From Helicobacteraceae bacterium UBA6016 (GTDB taxonomy: Bacteria > Campylobacterota > Campylobacteria > Campylobacterales > UBA6016), in NCBI GenBank assembly GCA_002428055.1, contig DIZY01000050.1:25582-37457 (forward strand): a DNA stretch of 11,876 nt. Reading direction: 5' to 3'. This document shows positions 6,110-11,876 of the stretch, in pieces; position 1 is the first letter of the stretch, and each line of letters starts with the position of its first letter. A model generated the notes under the pieces. The model was not told the DNA's origin, searched no databases, and saw only the letters and a program-made list of their open reading frames with translations. Position numbers and translations under genes: made by a program.

Positions 6110-6981
6110 TTTACTAGCTCGCTAGTTGATATTTGTTTTTGCTTCATACTTTTAAGAGCAGAGTCGATGTTTGAGCTATCAACCCATATTATGCCGTCAA
6201 GACTTTTTAAAAACTCTTCATAGCTTCGCCCTTGCAGATATTTTTTTACTGTCTCGTAAAACTCTTTTGGGTTGTGTTTAAGAGCCGCAATAGCCTTGTC
6301 ATTGGCCGCCTTCATACTGGATAGCTCATCTTTATACTCTTTTATCAGCGCATTTGAAACAAACAGCGCATCTACTACTTTTAAATCCAAATTGGCAGTA
6401 GAGGCGACTCTTTTTAGTCCCATTTTTTCAAGTAAAGTCGCATACGGCTCGTATGTAACGGCGATTGTCGACTTATTGCTGATTTTTATATCCAGCATAT
6501 CTTGCTGATTTTTATAGACTTTGTCTAGTTTTGAGCCGGAAATACCGTACTTTTGGCAAAACAGATCAAAAAGTGCCATATTTACACTCTGCGGCTCAAG
6601 ATATACGCTAATTCTATCAGCCTTCTGCAACTCTGCAATATCTATATTTGACATTACGACATCGCTACCGTTTGAAAGGTTGGTAAAATATATCGGGCTC
6701 AAATCTTTTTCATTTGTAGAGATATACTCAAACTGCGTTCCAAAAAATCCGTCTATAAGTTTTGCATCATATAGCTTGACGCTCTCGTCTAGACTCACAG
6801 TCCACAAAGGTCTTACCTCTAACTTGCTAAGCCACCCTTTTTCATACGCATACACAATGGGCATATACCCCGGCCAAGGATTTATAGAGAGTCTTAGTTT
6901 CGGCTTTCCCTCTATCGAACAAGAGGAGATAAAAACTGCAGCCAGTAATAGTAAAAAAAATCTTATAACGCTTTTTTTCAA
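6106..6981 (-). CDS. Orphan NMT1/SsuA-like substrate-binding lipoprotein
   Basis: The 291-residue protein begins with a lipoprotein signal (MKKSVIRFF, hydrophobic core, lipobox ISSC, Cys21). It continues with the opening typical of the NMT1/THI5/TauA binding-protein group (LRLSINPWPGYMPIVYAYEKGWL, about 29-51). Further family-like features include a GFFGTQFEYIS segment near 78-88 and an AVTYEPYATLLEKMG segment near 174-188. The start is TTG at 6981, chosen because the signal peptide begins exactly there; the ribosome-binding site is weak. No transporter permease or ATPase gene is adjacent. Instead the stop overlaps the start of the GAF-GGDEF-EAL gene. The likely role is therefore signalling: a periplasmic lipoprotein that binds a small molecule and contacts the sensor domain of the neighbour, by analogy with NspS-MbaA of Vibrio. 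The ligand cannot be read from the sequence; sulfonates, nitrogenous compounds or pyrimidine precursors are typical of relatives. Confidence 0.85.
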   Translation of the reverse strand: MKKSVIRFFLLLLAAVFISSCSIEGKPKLRLSINPWPGYMPIVYAYEKGWLSKLEVRPLWTVSLDESVKLYDAKLIDGFFGTQFEYISTNEKDLSPIYFTNLSNGSDVVMSNIDIAELQKADRISVYLEPQSVNMALFDLFCQKYGISGSKLDKVYKNQQDMLDIKISNKSTIAVTYEPYATLLEKMGLKRVASTANLDLKVVDALFVSNALIKEYKDELSSMKAANDKAIAALKHNPKEFYETVKKYLQGRSYEEFLKSLDGIIWVDSSNIDSALKSMKQKQISTSELVK

Positions 6982-7008
6982 TTTTAAATATCCGTTTTAA
7001 AAAAAATT

Positions 7009-7014
7009 ACTATA
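7009..7014 (-). promoter_or_regulatory. -10-like box before the binding-protein gene
   Basis: TATAGT on the minus strand lies between the ovoA stop and the binding-protein start, about 27 bp before the TTG. No good -35 box is seen. An eight-T run (7006-6999) follows directly and could also mark the end of ovoA transcripts, though I see no hairpin before it. Confidence 0.3.
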
Positions 7015-7026
7015 CTGGTTTTTAAA

Positions 7027-9111
7027 TTAACTTTTTTTCCATGCGGATAGGTGTGAAAGCGTATGCTGATACTTTCTTTCACTCTCTCTTAGCACAAACT
7101 CTACATCCATCGCTTCGCCAATCATACTAAAATGCTCCGAGAGTATTCTGGATACAACATCAAAAGAGCCGGTTTTGTCTTTGCCGACAAGCCATCTATC
7201 TTTTGCGGTAAACGCTTCATCCCAGCTATACGGGGAGGCTAGTAGCAAGACACCGCCCTCATTAAGTCGTTCATGGATAGTTGCTAAAAATTTGTACGGG
7301 TCATACAATCTATCTATCAGGTTTGCCGCCACTATCAAATCATAATCTTTAAAATGCGGCTTTAGATTGCAAGCGTCTCCTTGCCAAAATGTCACCCTTT
7401 TGCATATATCTTTATCTATCCCGAACTCATCCGCAAAAATTTCTTTTGGCTCGTAGTTTGCGCCCTCTGTTTTTATCCTATAACGAACTACTTCATTTTC
7501 TTTCATCGTAACGGCATTTTTGATAAATCTAGCCGAAAAATCGATTCCGCTAACATCCTCAAACACTTTTGCAAGCTCAAAAGAGCATCTACCGACTGCG
7601 CACCCAAGCTCCAAAGCTCTTTTTTGCTCGGTTCCGGCACTAAAAGAGAGCGCTATGCGGGCTATTTTAGCCGGGAAATTTGGCACGCCAAAGTACTCAT
7701 CTCCGTAATGAAATTCGAGATACTCCGACACGGCGGCATCGCTCTCGTAAATACCGCTTTGCTCTTCAAGAATATTTTGACTCTCGACATAACGAAATCC
7801 TGCGTGTTGAAAAAAATGTCGTCTAAACGCATATCTAGAAGACAAAAGCGTTTCATTGCCGGTAGAGATAAAAGAGCCGCCCTTTATAGTATTATGCCTG
7901 CCGTCAAATGTCGGAGCTGAAAAATCATCATACAACGGGTGCGCCTCAAACCCGTCAAACGGATATATCGGAGTCTGTGTCCACTGCCACACATTGCCGC
8001 AAACATCAAAAAAATCACCGTGCGAAAATCTATCTACAGGGCAAGCAGAGGCATAATGTTCGAGATTTATATTTGCCTCCTCTATTTGCGACTTTATCCC
8101 GCTCACGGCGGCAAGCCTATACCACTCAGCCTCGCTCGGAAGCCTATAGTTTTTACCCTCTTTTTTTGAGAGCCAGTTGCAGTACGCTTTTGCCTCAAGA
8201 TAGTTGACATCCACCGGCCAATTGAGCGGCATCTTCATCTCTTTTGTTATAGCTCTATATTTATATTCATTGCCGCTAGGCACCCAAAAAACTGGGTGTG
8301 TCGGCTTTTTATATTTAAGCCACGCACTGCCCTCATCATCCCAAAAATCATGGTTTGAATATCCGCCATCTTGCACAAACTCTAAAAACTCTCCGTTTGA
8401 AACAAGCTGTTTTGAAGCTTTAAAGCTATCAAGCCGCATCTCAAAATGCCCATATTCATTATCCCAACCGTAAAACTCATCATCCCTGGCCTTGCCTATC
8501 TCCACAAGTCCGCCTGCCACCTCGATAACTTCGTTTGTCGGAGTATCGCCACTCTCTTCGCACACGGCAAAAAGAGGATGCTCTCTCACCCTATCTACCT
8601 CTAGCTGTCTTATCAGTACGGAACTTGTCTCAAGATGTATCCGCTCATGCTCAATACCCATCAGCACCGCCCAAAAGCTACTTTCCTGCTCTATCGGCAA
8701 TAAAAGCGGCTCGTTTTTGATAAATTCACTCACCGCCTCTTTCACGGCTAGCCTATATACCCTTGTCTCATCCATACTGGGCCACTCATACCTAGTCTGG
8801 TTAAGGTCATCCCAGCTCATCTCATCTACGCCGACAGCAAAAATAGACTCAAAAAGCGGATTGATACGATTCATTTTTTTGGCAAGCAATAGTTTGTTTA
8901 CATAAAAAGCGGCAGTATGTCCGAAGTAAAATATAATCGGGTGTCGAAGAGGCTCCGGCTGCTCATAAAATACAGAGTCATCGGCAAGAATCTCAAAAAG
9001 TTTTTCATAAAGCTCGTATGTTTTATGAAAATAGTCCAATATCTGGGCTCTTTTTTCTTCACTATTTAAATCACCGAGCTTAATATTTGTAGTTTTATAT
9101 TTGCCGAGCAT
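7027..9111 (-). CDS. ovoA: OvoA: 5-histidylcysteine sulfoxide synthase fused to mercaptohistidine methyltransferase
   Basis: OvoA is an iron enzyme that joins cysteine to the imidazole of histidine with oxygen, the first step of ovothiol synthesis. Its C-terminal domain methylates the product. The 694 residues show a DinB-like N-terminal domain with the probable iron ligands H65 (FGHTAAF) and H155/H159 in EHERIHLE (HxxxHxE). An FGE/sulfatase-modifying-type domain follows (about 195-445), with CNWLSKKEGKNYRLPSEAEW and CGNVWQW. A SAM-dependent methyltransferase (about 465-690) completes the protein, with glycine motif ALELGCAVG at 499-507. Length and order match full OvoA, whereas EgtB of ergothioneine synthesis lacks this C-terminal domain. 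The ATG at 9111 follows AAAGGA at good spacing. The beta-lyase OvoB needed to release 5-thiohistidine is not among the visible genes. The product is a redox-buffering thiol, which fits a peroxide-protection role. Confidence 0.93.
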   Translation of the reverse strand: MLGKYKTTNIKLGDLNSEEKRAQILDYFHKTYELYEKLFEILADDSVFYEQPEPLRHPIIFYFGHTAAFYVNKLLLAKKMNRINPLFESIFAVGVDEMSWDDLNQTRYEWPSMDETRVYRLAVKEAVSEFIKNEPLLLPIEQESSFWAVLMGIEHERIHLETSSVLIRQLEVDRVREHPLFAVCEESGDTPTNEVIEVAGGLVEIGKARDDEFYGWDNEYGHFEMRLDSFKASKQLVSNGEFLEFVQDGGYSNHDFWDDEGSAWLKYKKPTHPVFWVPSGNEYKYRAITKEMKMPLNWPVDVNYLEAKAYCNWLSKKEGKNYRLPSEAEWYRLAAVSGIKSQIEEANINLEHYASACPVDRFSHGDFFDVCGNVWQWTQTPIYPFDGFEAHPLYDDFSAPTFDGRHNTIKGGSFISTGNETLLSSRYAFRRHFFQHAGFRYVESQNILEEQSGIYESDAAVSEYLEFHYGDEYFGVPNFPAKIARIALSFSAGTEQKRALELGCAVGRCSFELAKVFEDVSGIDFSARFIKNAVTMKENEVVRYRIKTEGANYEPKEIFADEFGIDKDICKRVTFWQGDACNLKPHFKDYDLIVAANLIDRLYDPYKFLATIHERLNEGGVLLLASPYSWDEAFTAKDRWLVGKDKTGSFDVVSRILSEHFSMIGEAMDVEFVLRESERKYQHTLSHLSAWKKS

Positions 9112-9148
9112 TGCACATCCTTTGAGATATTCTGGAGTGTTTTATTAG

Positions 9149-9154
9149 ATTATA
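9149..9154 (-). promoter_or_regulatory. -10 box of ovoA
   Basis: TATAAT on the minus strand lies between the stop of the ankyrin gene and the ovoA start, giving a leader of about 30 nt that includes AAAGGA. A -35 box is not convincing. It suggests that ovoA can be transcribed separately from the upstream genes. Confidence 0.5.
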
Positions 9155-9162
9155 GCAAATAG

Positions 9163-9759
9163 CTATCTGATAACCCGCAAAACCTCTCTTTTCTTCTTTT
9201 TAACGGCAAGCTCTTTTGCCGTTAGTCCGGCTTTATCCGTTATAGAAGTATCGGCGCCTCTGGCTTGCAACAAAGATACGCTTTTTGCGTTCCCATAGTA
9301 TGCGGCTATCATTAGCGGTGTTTGTCCAGAGCTGTTTTTTGCGTTTATATCTGCTTTTGCATCCAAAAGAGCGATAATAATCTCATAATTACCGTAAAAT
9401 GCGGCAAAATGAAGAGGAGCATACCCTTTGTCGCTCACCTCATTTGGATTTACGCCGTCACTCAAAAACAGTTTTACGATAGCTGTTTTGTCGGAATAAG
9501 CGGCCATCATGAGCGGCGTTAGTTCTTCAGAGGCAAGGCAGTCGTTGAGCGCCTTTAACTCTCCCCTTTTCTGCGCAAAAAAAGAAATTCTGTTTTTTTC
9601 GATAGCTTCTAATATCTCTTTATCGCAGGTCGGTTTTTTATTGTATTTGATATTTACATCTGTTTCTAAAAGACTCTTTTTGCCTTTCAACGCATCCACA
9701 AGCTCATTTGAGAATGATGCAGAAAACAAAAACAACAAGATAAAAATGATTTTTTGCAA
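9163..9759 (-). CDS. Exported ankyrin-repeat protein
   Basis: The 198-residue protein starts with a signal peptide (MQKIIFILLFLFSASFS, cleavage probably before NEL at 18). Three clear ankyrin repeats follow, at about 79-108 (TPLMMAAYSDKTAIVKLFL), 111-141 (APLHFAAFYGNYEIIIALL) and 144-174 (TPLMIAAYYGNAKSVSLL), with a partial fourth (GLTAKELAV) at the end. Two Cys (45, 74) lie before the repeats. The domain is a protein-binding scaffold and the protein is expected in the periplasm. The start is TTG at 9759, with GGAG 8 nt upstream. Periplasmic or secreted ankyrin proteins in related bacteria are often linked to peroxide defence and catalase maturation. Here the gene sits between acnB and ovoA, compatible with a redox-stress role, but no partner is evident. 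Its promoter and ribosome-binding site lie within an inverted repeat. Confidence 0.85.
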   Translation of the reverse strand: MQKIIFILLFLFSASFSNELVDALKGKKSLLETDVNIKYNKKPTCDKEILEAIEKNRISFFAQKRGELKALNDCLASEELTPLMMAAYSDKTAIVKLFLSDGVNPNEVSDKGYAPLHFAAFYGNYEIIIALLDAKADINAKNSSGQTPLMIAAYYGNAKSVSLLQARGADTSITDKAGLTAKELAVKKKKREVLRVIR

Positions 9760-9765
9760 GTTTTA

Positions 9766-9804
9766 TACTCCGTTTTGGCGCTTTATTATAGCCAAGACGG
9801 AGTA
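9766..9804. repeat. 14-bp inverted repeat enclosing the -10 box of the ankyrin gene
   Basis: The arms are 9766-9779 and 9791-9804, complementary at 13 of 14 positions (mismatch at 9774/9796), with an 11-nt loop. The loop, read on the minus strand, contains TATAAT (9790-9785). The downstream arm holds the GGAG ribosome-binding site. There is no T-run after the hairpin in either direction, so a classical intrinsic terminator for acnB is doubtful, although the stem could still slow polymerase or protect the acnB mRNA end. Confidence 0.7.
9785..9790 (-). promoter_or_regulatory. -10 box of the ankyrin-repeat gene
   Basis: TATAAT on the minus strand lies 25 bp upstream of the TTG start, predicting a transcript start near 9778 and a leader of about 20 nt containing GGAG. 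There is no recognisable -35 box. Transcripts starting here lack the upstream arm of the surrounding inverted repeat. Confidence 0.5.
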
Positions 9805-9822
9805 AAAGAGGCTTTGCGCCCC

Positions 9823-11876
9823 TTATCTCTCGGAGAGTTTGTAGTTTGATATTTCGTTAAAGTTGAGGTATTTGTATATTTCGCTCTCTTTGCCGGCTAT
9901 CGCCTGAGGTACGATGCTCATATACTCTTCTACCGTCGGTATCTTGCCAAGTTTTGCACACACAGCCGCAAGCTCGGCGCTTCCTAGATAAACTCTAGTA
10001 TTTTTGCCAAGTCTGTTGTCAAAGTTTCTAGTCGAAGTCGAGAATACCGTCGTACCCTCTGCCGCTTGCGCTTGGTTACCCATACATAGAGAGCACCCAG
10101 GGATTTCCGTTCTTGCGCCTATAGCGTTGTAGACTTCATAGTAGCCCTCGTTCATAAGCTGTTTTTCGTCCATTTTGGTTGGAGGCACTATCCAGAAAGT
10201 GTTGACGGCTATTTTGCCTTGTCCTCTCATTACCTCACCCGCCGCTCTATAGTGACCGATATTTGTCATACAAGAGCCTAGGAAAACTTCGTTTATGGTA
10301 TCCCCCGCCACTTCACTAAGCGGTCTTACGAAGTCCGGGTCGTTTGGACAAGCCACTAGCGGCTCTTTTAGCGTATCAAGGTCGATTTCGATTACCGCCG
10401 CATATTCTGCGTCAGCGTCCGGCTGTAAAAGCATCGGATTTTTGAGCCAATCTTTCATTTTGTCCGCTCTTCTTTGAAGCGTCGCTTTGTCATCATATCC
10501 AGCCTCTATCATCGCTTCAATTAGAGTAATGTTTGATTTTAGATACTCGGCTACAGGCTCTTTGTCGAGTCTTACCGTACAAGCCGCCGCACTTCTCTCA
10601 GCTGATGAGTCGCTAAGCTCAAAGGCTTGCTCTACTTTTAGCGTCGGTAGACCCTCTATCTCAACAATTCTACCGTTGAAGATATTTTTTTTGTTTTGTT
10701 TTTCGATAGTCAGTAGCCCCGCTTTTTCGGCGTAGTACGGAATAGCGTTTACAAGGTCTCTTAGCGTGATTCCCGCCTGCATTGTGCCTTTGAATCTTAC
10801 AAGTACGCTTTCCGGCATCTCAAGAGGCATAGAGCCGGTAACTGCCGCAAACGCAACAAGCCCAGAACCCGCAGGGAAAGATACACCTATCGGAAACCTC
10901 GTGTGAGAGTCGCCGCCCGTACCTACCGTGTCAGGAAGCACCATTCTATTTAGCCAAGAGTGGATTACGCCGTCCCCTGGTCTAAGGCTTACACCTGTTC
11001 GTGAAGTGATAAAGCCAGGAAGCGTTTTGTGTAGCGTCTCATCTGAAGGCTTTGGATATGCCGCCGTATGACAAAAGCTTTGAAGCACAAAATCCGCAGA
11101 GAAGCCAAGTGCGCTAAGCTCTTTGATCTCGTCTCTAGTCATAGGCCCAGTAGTATCTTGGCTACCTACAGTCATCGTGTGCGGTTCGCAGTAAGTCCCC
11201 GGTCTGATACCCGCTACGCCACATGCCTTACCGACCATTTTTTGAGCTAGAGAATAACCCTTGCCGCTATCTTTTGGCTGTTCTGGTTTTTTGAATATAT
11301 TTTCCGCGCCCATACCTTTGATGTTTCTAGCTTTCGTGGTTAGTCCCCTACCGATGATAAGAGGCACACGCCCGCCGGCTCTTACTTCGTCTAGTATTGT
11401 ATTTGGAGCTAGTTTGAACGAGGATATTACGGCGCCGTTTTTGCTAATTTCACCTTTTTTTATGTCTATTTTAATGACATCGCCCGTTTGCATCTGCGTA
11501 ACATCCGCTTGTATCGGAAGTGCGCCCGAGTCTTCGCAAGTAGCGAAAAATATAGGAGCGATAACGCCGCCTATCACCACGCCGCCCGTTCTTTTGTTCG
11601 GCACACCCGGAATGTCGTCGCCTATATGCCACTGTACGGAGTTTGCAGCTGATTTTCTAGAGCTTCCAGTACCTACAACATCGCCGACATACGCTATTTG
11701 AAGCCCTTTTTCTTTTAGCTTTGCGATAGTCTCCAAGCCATCAGGCATTTTTGCTTTTAGCATCGAGTTTGCGTGAAGCGGGATGTCCGCTCTAGTAAAA
11801 GCTTCGCTAGCAGGAGAGAGGTCGTCCGTGTTTGTTTCACCCGGTACTTTGAACACTACAGCCTCGATAACATCAG
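9823..11876 (-). CDS. acnB: Aconitate hydratase B, partial (N-terminus outside the window)
   Basis: AcnB interconverts citrate and isocitrate (and in many bacteria 2-methylaconitate products) in the central carbon cycle. The visible 683 codons cover about four fifths of the usual 860-residue protein. The HEAT-like N-terminal domain is cut off by the window edge; the frame continues beyond 11876, so the internal GTG at 11856 is not a real start. The visible part opens in the swivel domain (FKVPGETNTDDLSPA, VGTGSSRKSAANS) and runs into the catalytic core (GTYCEPHTMTVGSQDTTGPM, VGTGGDSHTRFP). The three [4Fe-4S] cysteines are present in GSCMTNIGHY and, 59 and 62 residues later, in PGCSLCMGNQ, the same spacing as in E. 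coli AcnB. The gene is probably first in the visible minus-strand series. AcnB can also bind mRNA when its cluster is lost, which is family knowledge. Confidence 0.97.
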   Translation of the reverse strand, partial: DVIEAVVFKVPGETNTDDLSPASEAFTRADIPLHANSMLKAKMPDGLETIAKLKEKGLQIAYVGDVVGTGSSRKSAANSVQWHIGDDIPGVPNKRTGGVVIGGVIAPIFFATCEDSGALPIQADVTQMQTGDVIKIDIKKGEISKNGAVISSFKLAPNTILDEVRAGGRVPLIIGRGLTTKARNIKGMGAENIFKKPEQPKDSGKGYSLAQKMVGKACGVAGIRPGTYCEPHTMTVGSQDTTGPMTRDEIKELSALGFSADFVLQSFCHTAAYPKPSDETLHKTLPGFITSRTGVSLRPGDGVIHSWLNRMVLPDTVGTGGDSHTRFPIGVSFPAGSGLVAFAAVTGSMPLEMPESVLVRFKGTMQAGITLRDLVNAIPYYAEKAGLLTIEKQNKKNIFNGRIVEIEGLPTLKVEQAFELSDSSAERSAAACTVRLDKEPVAEYLKSNITLIEAMIEAGYDDKATLQRRADKMKDWLKNPMLLQPDADAEYAAVIEIDLDTLKEPLVACPNDPDFVRPLSEVAGDTINEVFLGSCMTNIGHYRAAGEVMRGQGKIAVNTFWIVPPTKMDEKQLMNEGYYEVYNAIGARTEIPGCSLCMGNQAQAAEGTTVFSTSTRNFDNRLGKNTRVYLGSAELAAVCAKLGKIPTVEEYMSIVPQAIAGKESEIYKYLNFNEISNYKLSER

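Noticed and set aside
6106..6981. Binding protein considered as part of an ordinary ABC importer.
   Set aside because: No permease or ATPase gene is present on either side. The neighbour it overlaps is a signalling protein.
6521..7000. 159-aa plus-strand frame antisense to the binding-protein gene.
   Set aside because: The opposite frame has a lipobox and family motifs. This frame is serine/leucine-rich shadow sequence.
7381..7920. 179-aa plus-strand frame antisense to ovoA.
   Set aside because: It lies wholly within a well-supported enzyme gene on the other strand, has no ribosome-binding site and has a Cys/Phe/Arg-rich shadow composition.
9766..9804. Inverted repeat considered as the acnB intrinsic terminator.
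   Set aside because: On the minus strand the stem is followed by TAAAAC rather than a T-run, and the loop contains a consensus -10 box. Partial termination remains possible.
1..11876. CRISPR arrays, insertion sequences, tRNA/rRNA genes.
   Set aside because: No regularly spaced repeats, transposase motifs or RNA-gene signatures were found on either strand.

Overview
The window looks like chromosomal DNA of a Campylobacterota bacterium (Sulfurimonas/Sulfurovum/Sulfuricurvum type). The evidence is the moderately low GC, Lys/Ile/Glu-rich proteins, frequent TTG starts, AcnB-type aconitase, and a phasin-like gene joined to an ABC1 kinase. This assignment is inference; no rRNA or tRNA is present to fix it.

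Left part (1-1499, all minus strand). At the edge is a partial reading frame resembling the C-terminal part of phage/plasmid primase-helicases, with its ribosome-binding site inside a hairpin. Next come an unknown lipoprotein and a one-helix membrane protein, joined by an 11-nt overlap, and then a NifX/NifB-type cofactor-binding protein with a His/Cys-rich tail. The last has a near-consensus sigma70 promoter.

Middle (1500-3623, plus strand). A divergent promoter region leads to a short phasin-like coiled-coil protein and a UbiB/ABC1 atypical kinase, coupled by a TTGA start/stop overlap. A possible 28-residue single-helix membrane peptide with its own -10 box follows.

Right part (3629-11876, all minus strand). 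In transcription order the genes are acnB (5' end outside the window), an exported ankyrin-repeat protein, ovoA (ovothiol synthase with fused methyltransferase), an orphan NMT1-type substrate-binding lipoprotein, and a membrane GAF-GGDEF-EAL protein. The last two overlap by ATGA. They have no permease or ATPase in the window, so they look like a periplasmic sensor feeding c-di-GMP signalling. The GGDEF motif is degenerate while the EAL residues are kept, which predicts a ligand-controlled phosphodiesterase. Ovothiol synthase, the ankyrin protein and aconitase (labile [4Fe-4S] cluster) lie side by side, which hints at a redox-stress theme but does not prove one.

The points most worth checking are the binding-protein/EAL pair, the 14-bp inverted repeat that encloses the ankyrin gene's -10 box and covers its Shine-Dalgarno sequence, the divergent promoter dyad, the micro-ORF and the primase remnant. 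No CRISPR array, insertion sequence, tRNA or rRNA was seen.
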